Below the pieces are notes generated by a model. The model saw only the letters and a program-made list of their open reading frames with translations. It made no database searches and was not told the DNA's origin. 64,000 nt of DNA from Sediminitomix flava. Lineage in GTDB: Bacteria > Bacteroidota > Bacteroidia > Cytophagales > Flammeovirgaceae. Shown in pieces: positions 44,884 to 54,902 of the stretch; within the stretch, counting starts at the first letter, position 1, and each line of letters begins with the position of its first letter. Both the position numbers and the translations under genes were made by a program. The stretch covers positions 62,001 to 126,000 of the forward strand of contig NZ_QGDO01000006.1 in NCBI RefSeq assembly GCF_003149185.1, in the 5' to 3' direction.

Positions 44884-46170
44884 TTAGAAATTAATCTGTG
44901 CCTGTAATCTCAAAATATTACCAGCTTGATAATTTGGTGTATAAACACCGTCATTGAATGATGAAGCAGAATCGTCATAACGACGGTCAGCAAATACATA
45001 CATTGCAACAAGCTCAAAAGCTTTGTGTGGTTGCCACTCTATACCAATCTCAAGGTCATTAACCTCGTAGCTTCTAGCATCCAACTCGAATTTCTTACCT
45101 CCATCATAGTAAATATAGCGAGTAAAAGGGAAAAATGTATGGTGTCCAATATCAAATTTACCCATTACCATAGCATATGCGCCATGTAAGTCTTGTACTT
45201 TGATGGTATTAGTTGCACCATCGTACTCAGGACCTTCACCATAGTTATATTCAGCTTGGAAACCGATTGGTTGAGGATACCAAACAAAAGTAGCTCCTAC
45301 ACGACGGTCAATAAAGTTGTATCCATTAGCATCGTCAGCAATTCTTTCGCCACTAGCATCAGAAACACCTACACCTTCACTTACTGAAGTTGTAACATAT
45401 TTACCCGTATATGCATGAACTGAAAGTTCCATGATTTGATCATTCGCAAATTGGAAAGGATAAGATGCTCTTACAACAGTGTGTAGATTATCATTTTCAT
45501 CTTTCTTATTTGCAGTTTGACCATTGAAAGCACCCAAAGCAAAAGCACCATAGTTACCACTATGTTTCAAATTGTTTGCCTTTAGGTATTTGTATACCTC
45601 ACGAGCAGGCTCTGGAGTATAATATAACACAGCCATCATATCACGCTCATTTTTCAATGCAGAGTTAATTGCATCAGAACGGTCAAGAGGTAGACGGTGT
45701 TGAGAAGACTGCATGTTTTCGTAACCGAAAGGTACTTTAGATTGACCTGCTCTTACCCAAAGACTTTTGTTGTCATCTAGGTAAAGATCCATATATGCAT
45801 CTTTTAAAGAGAATTCTCCTGCAAAGTCTCCTTGAATGTACATATAAACTTTTTCATGGATCCATCCACTCACTTTTACACGTACACGTCTTAATGAAAG
45901 ACCTTTATCTGCACCCCAGTTTTTATCCATTTGCTCAACGGCTAAATCTGGATTTGTTTCAAACAAACCGTTGTATCTAGATTGTACATATCCAGAGATT
46001 TTGATCGTTTCAAACCACTTTCTCGGAGGAGTAGGCATTTCTACCTGTGGTAATTCTTGATTAATAGAATCTTCTACTGAAACAAGTTTGTCTTGAGCAA
46101 CAGACGTGCGCGAAAGACCCATCACAGCCAATAGAAGGACTGTGATAAACCCAAAGTTTGAAAATTTCAT
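44884..46170 (-). CDS. Phosphate-selective porin (OprP/OprO) family protein
   Basis: A 428-residue outer-membrane porin with a signal peptide from ATG 46170 (MKFSNFGFITVLLLAVMG, ending SVAQ). A short linker leads to the barrel opening KISGYVQSRYNGLFET and RRVRVKVSGWIHEKVYMYIQGDF, the OprP-family signature; strands alternate to the end, RLQAQINF, closing with an aromatic. The phosphate specificity of OprP depends on loop Arg residues that cannot be judged here. The protein may serve general anion uptake. Confidence 0.88.
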   Translation of the reverse strand: MKFSNFGFITVLLLAVMGLSRTSVAQDKLVSVEDSINQELPQVEMPTPPRKWFETIKISGYVQSRYNGLFETNPDLAVEQMDKNWGADKGLSLRRVRVKVSGWIHEKVYMYIQGDFAGEFSLKDAYMDLYLDDNKSLWVRAGQSKVPFGYENMQSSQHRLPLDRSDAINSALKNERDMMAVLYYTPEPAREVYKYLKANNLKHSGNYGAFALGAFNGQTANKKDENDNLHTVVRASYPFQFANDQIMELSVHAYTGKYVTTSVSEGVGVSDASGERIADDANGYNFIDRRVGATFVWYPQPIGFQAEYNYGEGPEYDGATNTIKVQDLHGAYAMVMGKFDIGHHTFFPFTRYIYYDGGKKFELDARSYEVNDLEIGIEWQPHKAFELVAMYVFADRRYDDSASSFNDGVYTPNYQAGNILRLQAQINF

Positions 46171-46410
46171 GTTAGTTATATACAAGCATTATTTATTACA
46201 CGCTGCAAGTCTAGTACATAGCTCTGAACGGTCAAACTCAAAGGCTTATAATTAACATTAAGTTCATTTTGAGTTTTCTTTAAATTAAGTTAAAGTCACT
46301 TTTCGGTGAACGAATGTAAATATAAAGTGAACGAGCTTCGTTATTCACAAAAATATATGAGAAGAATTCAATGGTGTTCATTTTAAGTTTAAGTGTTTTT
46401 TGAGCACTTT

Positions 46411-46704
46411 TTAAGCTTGTTTTTCTTGCTCTTTTAACAAAATAAGTTGGATGTCTTCATCTATCTTTTTTCGGAAAGTGAAAAATTGAATGATACCAAT
46501 GATTAAGCAAGCAGAACTGAGTCCGGTCATAAGAACGAAGGTTCCAAATACAAGTGGAGTTTCATGTCCGAAGTGAAGTATGGCTAGTCCTAAACCTAAA
46601 AAAGCAAGTCCTGTTCGTATCCAAGCAAGTAGCGTACGCTCGTTGGCCAAGGAAGTTCGTCTTTTTGCTAAAATATCTGTGATTTTCATACCCATTACCC
46701 TCAT
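46411..46704 (-). CDS. DUF202 (YidH-like) small membrane protein
   Basis: About 97 residues with the conserved DUF202 motif DILAKRRTSLANERTLLAWIRTGLAFLGLGLAIL, then a second membrane helix (FGTFVLMTGLSSACLIIGIIQFF) and a Lys/Glu-rich tail. It is an inner-membrane protein of unknown function. The open frame continues upstream to a TTG at 46806; the first ATG at 46704 (or 46689) is more likely. Single gene. Confidence 0.7.
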   Translation of the reverse strand: MRVMGMKITDILAKRRTSLANERTLLAWIRTGLAFLGLGLAILHFGHETPLVFGTFVLMTGLSSACLIIGIIQFFTFRKKIDEDIQLILLKEQEKQA

Positions 46705-46909
46705 ATTCGATCTTCTATTCAACAAGGAAATCTTGATCAGTTGTTCCAGACTTAGCAATTGACTTTCAAAGCCTTTTAAGGAATCTGTTTTGGTGATCTT
46801 GATCAATAAAAGCTGTTGGTGCCTTTTGTAGTTTTGCTAGTAGGTGTTAATACACACCGATCTCATAACATCATCGCATTATAAAGTGGGGAGAAGAAAC
46901 TAACGATAC

Positions 46910-49351
46910 ATGAATCATAACATCACAACTACCGACCATGACAAAGATGCCAAGTGTTTCCATTGTGGCGAAGATTGTCTGGATGAAATTATAAAAGAGG
47001 ACGATAAAAGTTTTTGTTGTACAGGTTGCCATACAGTATATAGTTTGCTTTCGGCAAATGATATGGGAGCTTACTACGAAATGAACCTTCAGCCTGGAGC
47101 TTCTCAAAAGGATACCGTTGAAAATAGTCGTTTTGCATTTCTTGACGATGAAAATACACGAGCACAACTTATCGAATTTACAGATGGAACAATTACAAAG
47201 GTAAGTTTCAGTCTACCTCAAGTGCATTGTTCATCTTGTATTTGGCTATTAGAGAAACTTCCGATTTTTAATAAAGGAATATCTCAATCTAAGGTGAATT
47301 TCATGCGAAAAGAAGTCTATGTGACTTTTAATGAAAATGAAATTAGCCTACGTCAATTGGCAGAGCTGTTAACTTCACTTGGTTATACACCTCATATTAA
47401 TCTTGATGCTTTAGGAAAAAGTAAAAAAGAAGAAGAAGAGAAAAAGAAAAGTCGTTCGTTTTATATAAAGCTAGGCGTTACAGGTTTCTGTTTCGGAAAT
47501 ATCATGTTGCTTAGTTTCCCTGAATACTTAGGAATTGGAATTCCCGATCGTCAGTTTGTAGAGCTTTTTGGTTATCTGAATTTGGTGTTATCGCTTCCAA
47601 TCTTCTTTTATGGAGCTTATGATTATCTCCATTCGGCTTGGGCAGCACTTTCGCATAAATCAATCAATATAGATGTACCGATCTCACTCGGAATTTTTGC
47701 ATTGTTCTTCCGTTCGGTGTATGAAATCTTATCGGCTACAGGGGCAGGATATTTGGATTCTCTTGGTGCACTCATATTTTTATTATTGATAGGGAAGTGG
47801 TTTCAGCAAAAGACTTTTACCAATATTTCCTTTGAAAGAGATTATAAGTCCTATTTCCCAATTGCAGTTACGGTATTGAGAAATGGAGAAGAAAAAGTAA
47901 TTCCGATAGCGAACCTTGAAATTAAAGATATTCTGAGAATTCGTAGTGGAGAGCTAATACCAGCTGATGCACTTTTGTTGAAAGGAAAGGCGCATATCGA
48001 TTATAGTTTTGTGACTGGAGAATCGAAAGCAATTCCGATAAAGGAAGGAGAGCATATTTATGCTGGAGGAAAACAAAAGGGAGGAATGATAGAGGTACAA
48101 ATCATTAAAGAGGTATCTCAGTCGTATTTGACAAGATTATGGAATGATGAAGCTTTCCAGAAAGATCATTCTCAAAGTTTGAATAACCGAACAAATAGGC
48201 TTAGTAGATATTTCACAGCCGTAATTTTGGTTGTTGCCTTTTCTGCAGGAATTTATTGGTGGATGCAAAATGATGTAGCAGCGGCTGTAAATAGTTTTAC
48301 TGCTGTATTGATTATTGCGTGTCCGTGTGCTTTAGCTCTAAATATTCCATTTACACTCGGAAATGCTCTTCGTTTCTTAGCTCGAAATGGACTATATGTA
48401 AAAGATACCGATGCTATAGAGCAAATGGCTGAGTTAGATCATATGGTTTTCGATAAGACAGGGACAATTACTGTGGCTGAAAAAAGTAGTGTAAGTTATG
48501 TTGGTACCACACTGACGGAGGAAGAAGAGCAATGGGTAGCAGCTTTATGTAATCAATCGACTCATCCAGTAAGTCAGCAAATCCTAGATCGATATGCACA
48601 CAGAAAGTCTAATGTAAAAGTAGAAGACTTTAAAGAACTAAGCGGAAAAGGAACAGAGGCTATTATTGGTGGTAAAAAAGTGAAGATTGGGAAAAGGTCA
48701 TTTGTTTGTCCTGAAAAAGAAGTTGATCAATCCATCCAGTTTGAAACACATTCTTATTTCTCTATTGATGACGAGACAAAAGGATATTTCTTATTGAAAC
48801 AGCAACTTCGTTACGGAGCTGATAAGCTAATTTCAGATTTGTCCGAAAATGTAGCTGTTTCCATGCTTTCCGGGGATAATAAAGGAGAGGAGGAAAGATT
48901 GAAGGAAATCTTTGGAGAGAATGCAACACTTCGTTTCCAACAATCGCCTCAAGATAAGATGAACTACATTAAAGCTTTACAGGCTAAATCTGAAAAAGTG
49001 ATGATGCTTGGTGATGGTCTGAATGATGCAGGTGCTTTGAAACAAGCAAATTTGGGAATTGCAGTGGCAGAAAGTGTTCATCAATTTTCTCCAGCTTGTG
49101 ATGCCATTTTATCTGCGAAGTCATTTCATCAACTTTCTCAGTTTGTGAAGTACACCAAGAGCTGTATGAAAGTGACCTACATCGGGTTCGCTTTTTCTAT
49201 CCTATATAATATAGTAGGTGTAAGCTTCGCGGTACAAGCAGAGTTGTCTCCTGTAATTGCAGCTATTCTGATGCCTTTGAGTTCTGTGACTGTAGTAGGA
49301 CTTGGTGTGTTGCTATCATCTATTGTAGGATGGAGAACATTGAAGAATTAG
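46910..49351 (+). CDS. Copper-type P1B ATPase, CcoI/FixI-like
   Basis: An 813-residue heavy-metal P-type ATPase. The N-terminal Cys cluster KCFHCGEDC...CCTGC, then an HMA-like domain with VHCSSCIWLLEKLP, precede about eight membrane segments. The metal site CPC is at C471-P-C473, the phosphorylation site is D515 (DKTGTITVAE), the HP motif is in THPVSQQIL, and the hinge is MLGDGLNDAGALKQA. This architecture matches CcoI/FixI, which supplies Cu to the cbb3 oxidase. However, no ccoS or ccoNOP gene follows in this window, so the oxidase link is inferred only. Confidence 0.9.
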   Translation: MNHNITTTDHDKDAKCFHCGEDCLDEIIKEDDKSFCCTGCHTVYSLLSANDMGAYYEMNLQPGASQKDTVENSRFAFLDDENTRAQLIEFTDGTITKVSFSLPQVHCSSCIWLLEKLPIFNKGISQSKVNFMRKEVYVTFNENEISLRQLAELLTSLGYTPHINLDALGKSKKEEEEKKKSRSFYIKLGVTGFCFGNIMLLSFPEYLGIGIPDRQFVELFGYLNLVLSLPIFFYGAYDYLHSAWAALSHKSINIDVPISLGIFALFFRSVYEILSATGAGYLDSLGALIFLLLIGKWFQQKTFTNISFERDYKSYFPIAVTVLRNGEEKVIPIANLEIKDILRIRSGELIPADALLLKGKAHIDYSFVTGESKAIPIKEGEHIYAGGKQKGGMIEVQIIKEVSQSYLTRLWNDEAFQKDHSQSLNNRTNRLSRYFTAVILVVAFSAGIYWWMQNDVAAAVNSFTAVLIIACPCALALNIPFTLGNALRFLARNGLYVKDTDAIEQMAELDHMVFDKTGTITVAEKSSVSYVGTTLTEEEEQWVAALCNQSTHPVSQQILDRYAHRKSNVKVEDFKELSGKGTEAIIGGKKVKIGKRSFVCPEKEVDQSIQFETHSYFSIDDETKGYFLLKQQLRYGADKLISDLSENVAVSMLSGDNKGEEERLKEIFGENATLRFQQSPQDKMNYIKALQAKSEKVMMLGDGLNDAGALKQANLGIAVAESVHQFSPACDAILSAKSFHQLSQFVKYTKSCMKVTYIGFAFSILYNIVGVSFAVQAELSPVIAAILMPLSSVTVVGLGVLLSSIVGWRTLKN

Positions 49352-49372
49352 TAACTGCTTTTGATAAAAAAG

Positions 49373-49403
49373 AATCCCGACCTCTGAGCAAGAAGTCGGG
49401 ATT
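49373..49403. terminator. Bidirectional terminator after the copper ATPase gene
   Basis: AATCCCGAC and GTCGGGATT pair perfectly over 9 bases, with T-rich flank on the right. Confidence 0.85.
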
Positions 49404-49409
49404 TATTTT

Positions 49410-49895
49410 TTACTGATAATGTTTCGGATCTAATGCATTTGGTGTCCAAAGCTCAAAGAAACGTTTTACTTTAGCTTCATCATAACCTTGACCACTTTCC
49501 AAGTATCCAGAATCTTGTGTGTGCAGACGGTTTCCATTGCCATCTAAGATTACAAATGAAGGATAGCCAAAACGTTGAGGATAGTTGAGCTGAGCTAATG
49601 CTTTCTCATTCTTATTATCATTACTGTAATTGAGTTTTACAACTACGTAATTATCTTCCAAAATCTGTTTTAGTGTTTCATTTCCTCCAACAAATTTATG
49701 GAACTTGATACACCAGCTACACCAGTTACCTCCCACTTGAACAAATACATGTTTACCATCTTGTTTCGCTAGTGCAATAGCTTCTGTAAGCTGCTTTTGT
49801 CCGTCTAGAGAAGGATCGTAGATTTTGTGTTTTTGCGCCATTCCCAATAAGCATACAAATTGGAACAAGGCTACTAATAATATCTTTTTCATCAT
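49410..49895 (-). CDS. Exported thioredoxin family protein
   Basis: About 161 residues with a signal peptide starting at ATG 49895 (or 49892) and ending GMAQ. The thioredoxin motif is GGNWCSWCIKF (CxxC), followed by YPSFVILDGNGNRL with the cis-Pro. It is an extracytoplasmic thiol-disulfide protein of the DsbD-gamma/thioredoxin-like type. It converges with the copper ATPase gene. The frame extends 15 codons upstream, but that part is not signal-like. Confidence 0.82.
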   Translation of the reverse strand: MMKKILLVALFQFVCLLGMAQKHKIYDPSLDGQKQLTEAIALAKQDGKHVFVQVGGNWCSWCIKFHKFVGGNETLKQILEDNYVVVKLNYSNDNKNEKALAQLNYPQRFGYPSFVILDGNGNRLHTQDSGYLESGQGYDEAKVKRFFELWTPNALDPKHYQ

Positions 49896-49997
49896 ATTCT
49901 TAAAAATTGGGCTCAATTTAGAATACTCAAAGATATCCAATTTGTTAGCGCTAGTCGTGTCAATAAAAGTGAATGGCTAATTTTGAAAATAAAAAAA

Positions 49998-50017
49998 GGA
50001 AACCGTTTTCGGTTTCC
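49998..50017 (-). terminator. GGAAACCG/CGGTTTCC terminator
   Basis: An 8-bp perfect stem with a TTTT loop, followed on the minus strand by TTTTTTTATTTT; ends the coiled-coil secreted protein gene. Confidence 0.85.
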
Positions 50018-50053
50018 TTCATTCTAAGACTCCTTATTTTTTTTGAGGTTTTT

Positions 50054-50716
50054 CTAGTACCCCATTTCCTCCTGAATCATTTGCGCTTTCAGTCTCTGGA
50101 ACTCTTTTTTTTTTAGGACTCTTAGCTCTTTACTTTTTTCTGTAACCCATTTTTCACGGCTGTATTTGCCATCAGGGTGAACCATCTCGTAGTAGGTGTA
50201 TTCTTCACCTAACGCATTGTATTCTGTCTCGAAGTTTTCTTCGATCAGAATAAAGTTCATTACTACATTTGATTTTAAGCTAGAGATTTCTGCAGATTCT
50301 TTTAGCATCTGAGATTCGATTTCTTTGAAGTGAGCTTCTTGCTCGGCAGCAAGCTTAACTTCTTCAACGTGCGCAATTTCTTCTTGAGATTGCCCTTCTC
50401 CCCAAACTTTAGATACTGGTTGCGCTTTTTCTTCAGCTACAACTTTTTCTTCAATACTAGCTTGAATAGTAGCAAGAAGTTCAAGCTTCCAGCTTTCTAC
50501 TCTTTCTTTTTCGTTGTAGGTAAGTGTAATCCAAGGCTTACCAACGTATGTACTCCACAAAAAAGTACTTCCAGGGTCAGAAGTTAACATTCCCCAGATT
50601 TCAGGCTTATTAAGAGGGTCAGTACCCTCTTCGGCTTGTGCGAAAGAAGTTCCTGCAATAGTGATCGCGAGAGAACACAATAGTAATTTAAAGAGTCTTA
50701 GAATGTTCATTCTCAT
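50054..50716 (-). CDS. Secreted coiled-coil protein of unknown function
   Basis: A 220-residue protein with signal peptide (LLCSLAITIAGTSFAQA). An N-terminal aromatic segment (EIWGMLTSDPGSTFLWSTYVGKPW) is followed by Glu/Ala/Lys-rich helices predicted as coiled coil (residues about 90-150 and 185-215). It is unlike any recognised family. It may be an envelope or periplasmic scaffold. No neighbouring gene hints at function. Confidence 0.65.
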   Translation of the reverse strand: MRMNILRLFKLLLCSLAITIAGTSFAQAEEGTDPLNKPEIWGMLTSDPGSTFLWSTYVGKPWITLTYNEKERVESWKLELLATIQASIEEKVVAEEKAQPVSKVWGEGQSQEEIAHVEEVKLAAEQEAHFKEIESQMLKESAEISSLKSNVVMNFILIEENFETEYNALGEEYTYYEMVHPDGKYSREKWVTEKSKELRVLKKKEFQRLKAQMIQEEMGY

Positions 50717-50847
50717 GGTTTTTGTTTTTGTATTTCACAGCAAAAAAGTTGCCGAAATATTGCTTGTTGCCTATTAAATATAAATATATTGTATTATAAC
50801 TCCAATTTTTTTCACTTTACCGTTGTTGAAGTGTTTATTTAACACAT

Positions 50848-51039
50848 TTAATTCGCTTGTTTCCAGTAACGTGAAGCAATCATGTAATCAACAATTTTTT
50901 TTGCTTCATCAAGTGTGTCAGCCATCTGAATTACTTCGTAACGTTTCTCTGGGATATTAATCAACTGCATGATAATGTATTTGTTTTCTGCTTTATGCAC
51001 TTTATATCCTCGGTAATTGATATCTATTTGATTATTCAT
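50848..51039 (-). CDS. Small conserved-looking protein, 63 residues
   Basis: The frame extends to 51081, but the ATG 51039 gives MNNQIDINYRGYKVHKAENK, a balanced, soluble sequence with strand-helix alternation (YIIMQLINIPEKRYEVIQM, DTLDEAKKIVDYMI). It has no known family. The composition is protein-like and the neighbouring intergenic bases are AT-rich, which supports a real gene. The terminator downstream of it on the minus strand is not evident. Confidence 0.55.
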   Translation of the reverse strand: MNNQIDINYRGYKVHKAENKYIIMQLINIPEKRYEVIQMADTLDEAKKIVDYMIASRYWKQAN

Positions 51040-51120
51040 AACCACAGTGATTGTTTGGTTCTCACAATAATGAAACACCACGAGTAAATTTTGGGTTTAT
51101 CTGAATCCGACTTAAAAAAG

Positions 51121-51152
51121 AAAGAAGAATACTTCTGTAAGTATTCTTCTTT
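51121..51152 (-). terminator. Terminator downstream of fahA
   Basis: AAAGAAGAATACTT and AAGTATTCTTCTTT pair over 14 bases around CTGT, followed on the minus strand by a T-rich tract; about 90 bases past the fahA stop. Confidence 0.75.
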
Positions 51153-51240
51153 TAGTTTAATCAATTTTTCCGACTAGAGTGAAAAGTTCGGTGTTTTTAC
51201 CATTTATAAATTTAAAAAGGCAAAATGCCTATGTAAGATT

Positions 51241-52503
51241 TTAGCGAGAAGGTAAAAGTTTTGAGCGTACCTCACCGAAACCAACGCGAAGATCACCTTT
51301 TTGGCAATGAGCGCTCATAACCACAGTATCTCCATCACGTAGAAATTTTCGAGTTTCTCCGTTTGATAAAGGGACTTCTTTTTGTCCTGCCCAAGAAAGT
51401 TCGAGCATAGAAGCAAAGCTATCTGGAGTAGAACCACTAAGGGTACCAGAAGCCATCATATCTCCAACTCTAATGTTACAGCCATTAACGGTGTGATGTG
51501 TCAATTGCTGCGCCATAGTCCAATACATATATTTGAAATTGGAATTACAGACAACCGTTTCTTCACTATTTTCGGGAGCAATGGCTACACTCAAGTTGAT
51601 ATCATAGCTTTTATTTCCTTCATATTGTAAGTAAGGAAGAGGTTTTGGGTCTTGAGTAGGACTTTCTACTCGGAAAGGTTCAAGAGCATCCATTGTCACG
51701 ATCCAAGGGGAGATAGAAGAGGCAAAGTTTTTTCCTAAGAACGGACCTAAAGGAACGTATTCCCATTTCTGAATGTCACGAGCAGACCAATCGTTAAAAA
51801 CCACCATTCCGAAAATATGATCTTCGGCATTTTCTGTGGAAACAGTTTCTCCTAGTTCCGTATTTTTCCCAATGATAAATGCCATTTCCAATTCGAAATC
51901 CATTCTTTTTGAAGGACCAAATTCGGGTGTATCAGCTTCTGCAGCTAAAGTTTGCCCTTTGGGTCTGTGGATATCTGTGCCCGAAACTACGATGGAAGAT
52001 GCTCTACCATGATAACCAACAGGTAAATGTTTCCAGTTTGGCATAAGTGCATTATCAGCTCCTCTGAACATCGTCCCGACATTTGTGGCATGTTCGATAG
52101 AGGAATAAAAATCTGTATAATCTCCGATTTCTACAGGAAGAAGCATTTCTGCATCAGCCATTTCAACCAAGACATCTGTTTTGAAACTTTGTAATGCATC
52201 ATTCTCACTATCCAATAACTCTGTTAGTTTCTGTCTGACAGCAGTCCAATTTTTCTTACCTAAAGAAATAAAGTTATTGAGAGATGAAGAAGAGAAAACA
52301 CTAGTGTCAATATTTAAGTCATCGAAGAATCCTAGACGAGCAACTTCTTCGAGCACCAATATTTGTTCTCCAATGGCAACGCCTACGCTCGCTCCTCTTT
52401 TTTCAGTTTGGAAAATGCCATAGGGCAGGTTTTGGATAGGGAAGTCTGAGTTTTCAGGAACATGTACCCAAGAGTCTTGTAGTTTTTGTGTTGTTGTTTT
52501 CAT
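51241..52503 (-). CDS. fahA: Fumarylacetoacetase
   Basis: A 420-residue enzyme that splits 4-fumarylacetoacetate into fumarate and acetoacetate, the last step of tyrosine and phenylalanine catabolism. Key segments match the family: DFYSSIEHATNVGTMFRG with the metal Asp and catalytic His, DFELEMAFIIG with two metal Glu, MVVFNDWSARDIQKWEY with another metal Asp, and SGTLSGSTP near the end. Length is normal. No other tyrosine-degradation gene is adjacent, so it is not in an operon with homogentisate dioxygenase here. Confidence 0.96.
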   Translation of the reverse strand: MKTTTQKLQDSWVHVPENSDFPIQNLPYGIFQTEKRGASVGVAIGEQILVLEEVARLGFFDDLNIDTSVFSSSSLNNFISLGKKNWTAVRQKLTELLDSENDALQSFKTDVLVEMADAEMLLPVEIGDYTDFYSSIEHATNVGTMFRGADNALMPNWKHLPVGYHGRASSIVVSGTDIHRPKGQTLAAEADTPEFGPSKRMDFELEMAFIIGKNTELGETVSTENAEDHIFGMVVFNDWSARDIQKWEYVPLGPFLGKNFASSISPWIVTMDALEPFRVESPTQDPKPLPYLQYEGNKSYDINLSVAIAPENSEETVVCNSNFKYMYWTMAQQLTHHTVNGCNIRVGDMMASGTLSGSTPDSFASMLELSWAGQKEVPLSNGETRKFLRDGDTVVMSAHCQKGDLRVGFGEVRSKLLPSR

Positions 52504-52715
52504 GGTTTATTGTGTTTATCACTTTATAAATCGGTGATAGTGTGAATTGTTTTTGAGTTATGCTTCTAAAAGATAGAAAGTTCCTAGCTTTTTTTGAGTG
52601 CTTATTCCGATTAAAATCGGTGTGAATGAGTCAATGAAGCTGTTTCTTATCATATGAAAAGTACAAAAGCATCTAAACTGAAGATATAAATCCTTCACCA
52701 TTGCAGCAATGTTTG

Positions 52716-52723
52716 TATTTTTG
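52716..52723 (+). promoter_or_regulatory. -7 box of recQ
   Basis: TATTTTTG is an exact TAnnTTTG match, 28 bases before the chosen recQ ATG, which has an AAGGAGAAG upstream. Confidence 0.55.
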
Positions 52724-52751
52724 TCTGAAGGAGCTAAATAAAAAGGAGAAG

Positions 52752-54890
52752 ATGATAGTTATTGAGCAAGCCCAAGAAGCGCTAAAAAAGTATTTTGGTT
52801 ACGATCAATTTCGTCCCCATCAAGAAGAAGTCATTAAGGCTGTACTTGAAGGGAAAGACGCTTTGGTGCTGATGCCAACAGGTGGAGGTAAGTCAATTTG
52901 TTACCAAATACCTGCTTTGGTGAAAAATGGCGTAGCTATTATCGTATCGCCTTTGATTGCTCTGATGAAAGATCAGGTAGAAGGGCTTCGAAACAACGGT
53001 GTGGCTGCAGCTTATCTGAATTCTACTCAGAGTGGACAAGAGCAGCAGATGATTGAAAATAGTTTGCTGAATGGCCAACTGAAAATGTTGTATGTTTCTC
53101 CAGAGAAATTATTGACACAGCATTTTATCCGTTTGGTTTCTCATGTTCCTGTGAGCCTTTTTGCCATAGACGAAGCACACTGTATTTCGCAATGGGGGCA
53201 CGATTTCAGACCAGAGTATACACAGCTCTCATTTATGAAGTCGCAATTCCCAAATATCCCACTGATTGCGCTTACTGCTACTGCCGATAAAATTACACGA
53301 AGGGATATTCTTCATCAGCTCCATATTCCGAATGCAGAAGTTTTCTTAAGTTCCTTTGACCGTCCAAACTTGAGTTTGACGGTTGCCGGTGGTCAGAAGA
53401 GAATTCAGAAAATCATTCAGTTTATAGAGAAACGTCCTTATCAGTCGGGAATCATTTACTGCTTGAGTCGAAAATCTACAGAAAGTGTAGCTTCAAGTCT
53501 TCGAAAAGAAGGATTGAAAGTAGCCCATTATCATGCAGGAATGAGTGCTCAGCAACGAGCGAAAGTACAGGAAGATTTCCTTCGAGATAGAACACCTATT
53601 ATTTGTGCGACCATTGCTTTCGGGATGGGAATTGATAAATCCAATGTTCGTTGGGTGATTCATTATAACATGCCTAAAAACTTGGAAGGCTATTACCAAG
53701 AAATTGGCCGTGCAGGTCGTGACGGACTTCCGGGAGAGACTTTACTTTTCTACAGTTATGCTGATGTGATTGCGCAACGCAAGTTTGTAGAAGAAAGTGG
53801 GCAACGAGATTTACAGCAAGCCAAGCTGGAACGCATGAAGCAATATGCGGAGTCGTTGACTTGTCGTCGAAAAATCTTGTTGAGTTACTTTGGAGAATCT
53901 TTAGAGCACAATTGCGGAAACTGTGATGTCTGTAAAAATCCTCCGAAGTTCTTTGATGGTACAGTGATCGCACAGAAAGCACTTTCGGCATGCGTTCGTC
54001 TGAAAGAGGAAGTTTCTACAGGTATGCTGATCGATGTATTGAGAGGCTCAACCCGAATTGACCTTCGTCAGAAAGGTTATGATCAGATCAAGACTTATGG
54101 CGCTGGACGTGATTTATCTTTTATTGATTGGCAACAGTATTTCCAACAAATGCTCAATTTGGGCTTGGTGGAAATTGCCTACGATCAAAACAGCCATGTG
54201 CGAGTAACAGAGGCAGGGCGTGAAGTCCTTTTTCAAGGAAAGAAAATAGAATTTACACATCTATCCGAATTTGAAGAAAGAACTCAAAAGCAGAAAGCTG
54301 CCGAAAAACCAAAAACAAAAGAACAGTTATTCAGAGAAGAACTGTTCGAACAACTTTGGAAACTTCGTAAAGAAATTGCAGAACAAGAAAATCTGCCACC
54401 TCACCTTGTCTTTAACGATACGACGATCTCAGAAATGGCAAGTGACCGTCCGTACACAATCACAGATGTCAGAAATATATCGGGTGTCAGTGAAGAGAAA
54501 CTTCGTAAATATGGTCGTCCATTTATCTCAGCTATTGCGAAGTTTATCTACGATAAATATGTAGATGGAAACAGAATTAAAGGAGGGACACAACTGTGGA
54601 GTTACAATCTTTTGAAAAGAGGAATGCCTGTTTCAGAAATTATAAAGGTAAGAAAGCTATCGGCTGGAAGTGTGTATGGACACTTTGCTTTCCTCTATGA
54701 GCATGGATACAATATTGATATTTTTAAATATATCAGCCATGATGAGCTAGACCGAGTGAAATTGGTTTGTATGAAACTCGGCACTAAGGACACGCTAGAA
54801 AGAAAAATAGGAGAGAGTATCAATCCAAAACTTGAACAGTATAAAGTTGGACTAGCATTAGCACATTTTAGAAGGTTTGGTTTAAATTAG
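52752..54890 (+). CDS. recQ: ATP-dependent DNA helicase RecQ
   Basis: A 712-residue helicase. Motif I is LMPTGGGKSICYQ, motif II AIDEAHCISQWGHDF and motif VI YQEIGRAGRDG. The zinc-binding subdomain includes CGNCDVC, then the winged helix and an HRDC domain at about residues 540-610. The last ~100 residues resemble a HTH_40-type helix-turn-helix found in Bacteroidota RecQ. It unwinds DNA for recombination and fork repair. The frame begins at TTG 52701; the ATG 52752 with a good ribosome-binding site is chosen. Confidence 0.95.
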   Translation: MIVIEQAQEALKKYFGYDQFRPHQEEVIKAVLEGKDALVLMPTGGGKSICYQIPALVKNGVAIIVSPLIALMKDQVEGLRNNGVAAAYLNSTQSGQEQQMIENSLLNGQLKMLYVSPEKLLTQHFIRLVSHVPVSLFAIDEAHCISQWGHDFRPEYTQLSFMKSQFPNIPLIALTATADKITRRDILHQLHIPNAEVFLSSFDRPNLSLTVAGGQKRIQKIIQFIEKRPYQSGIIYCLSRKSTESVASSLRKEGLKVAHYHAGMSAQQRAKVQEDFLRDRTPIICATIAFGMGIDKSNVRWVIHYNMPKNLEGYYQEIGRAGRDGLPGETLLFYSYADVIAQRKFVEESGQRDLQQAKLERMKQYAESLTCRRKILLSYFGESLEHNCGNCDVCKNPPKFFDGTVIAQKALSACVRLKEEVSTGMLIDVLRGSTRIDLRQKGYDQIKTYGAGRDLSFIDWQQYFQQMLNLGLVEIAYDQNSHVRVTEAGREVLFQGKKIEFTHLSEFEERTQKQKAAEKPKTKEQLFREELFEQLWKLRKEIAEQENLPPHLVFNDTTISEMASDRPYTITDVRNISGVSEEKLRKYGRPFISAIAKFIYDKYVDGNRIKGGTQLWSYNLLKRGMPVSEIIKVRKLSAGSVYGHFAFLYEHGYNIDIFKYISHDELDRVKLVCMKLGTKDTLERKIGESINPKLEQYKVGLALAHFRRFGLN

Positions 54891-54902
54891 GAGAATATTA
54901 GA

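Noticed and set aside
52701-52751. TTG start for recQ (and TTG/GTG starts at 26609, 44193, 46806, 10998, 15340)
   Set aside because: Internal ATG codons give a good ribosome-binding site, a clean signal peptide or lie beyond a promoter box, so the longer versions are unlikely.
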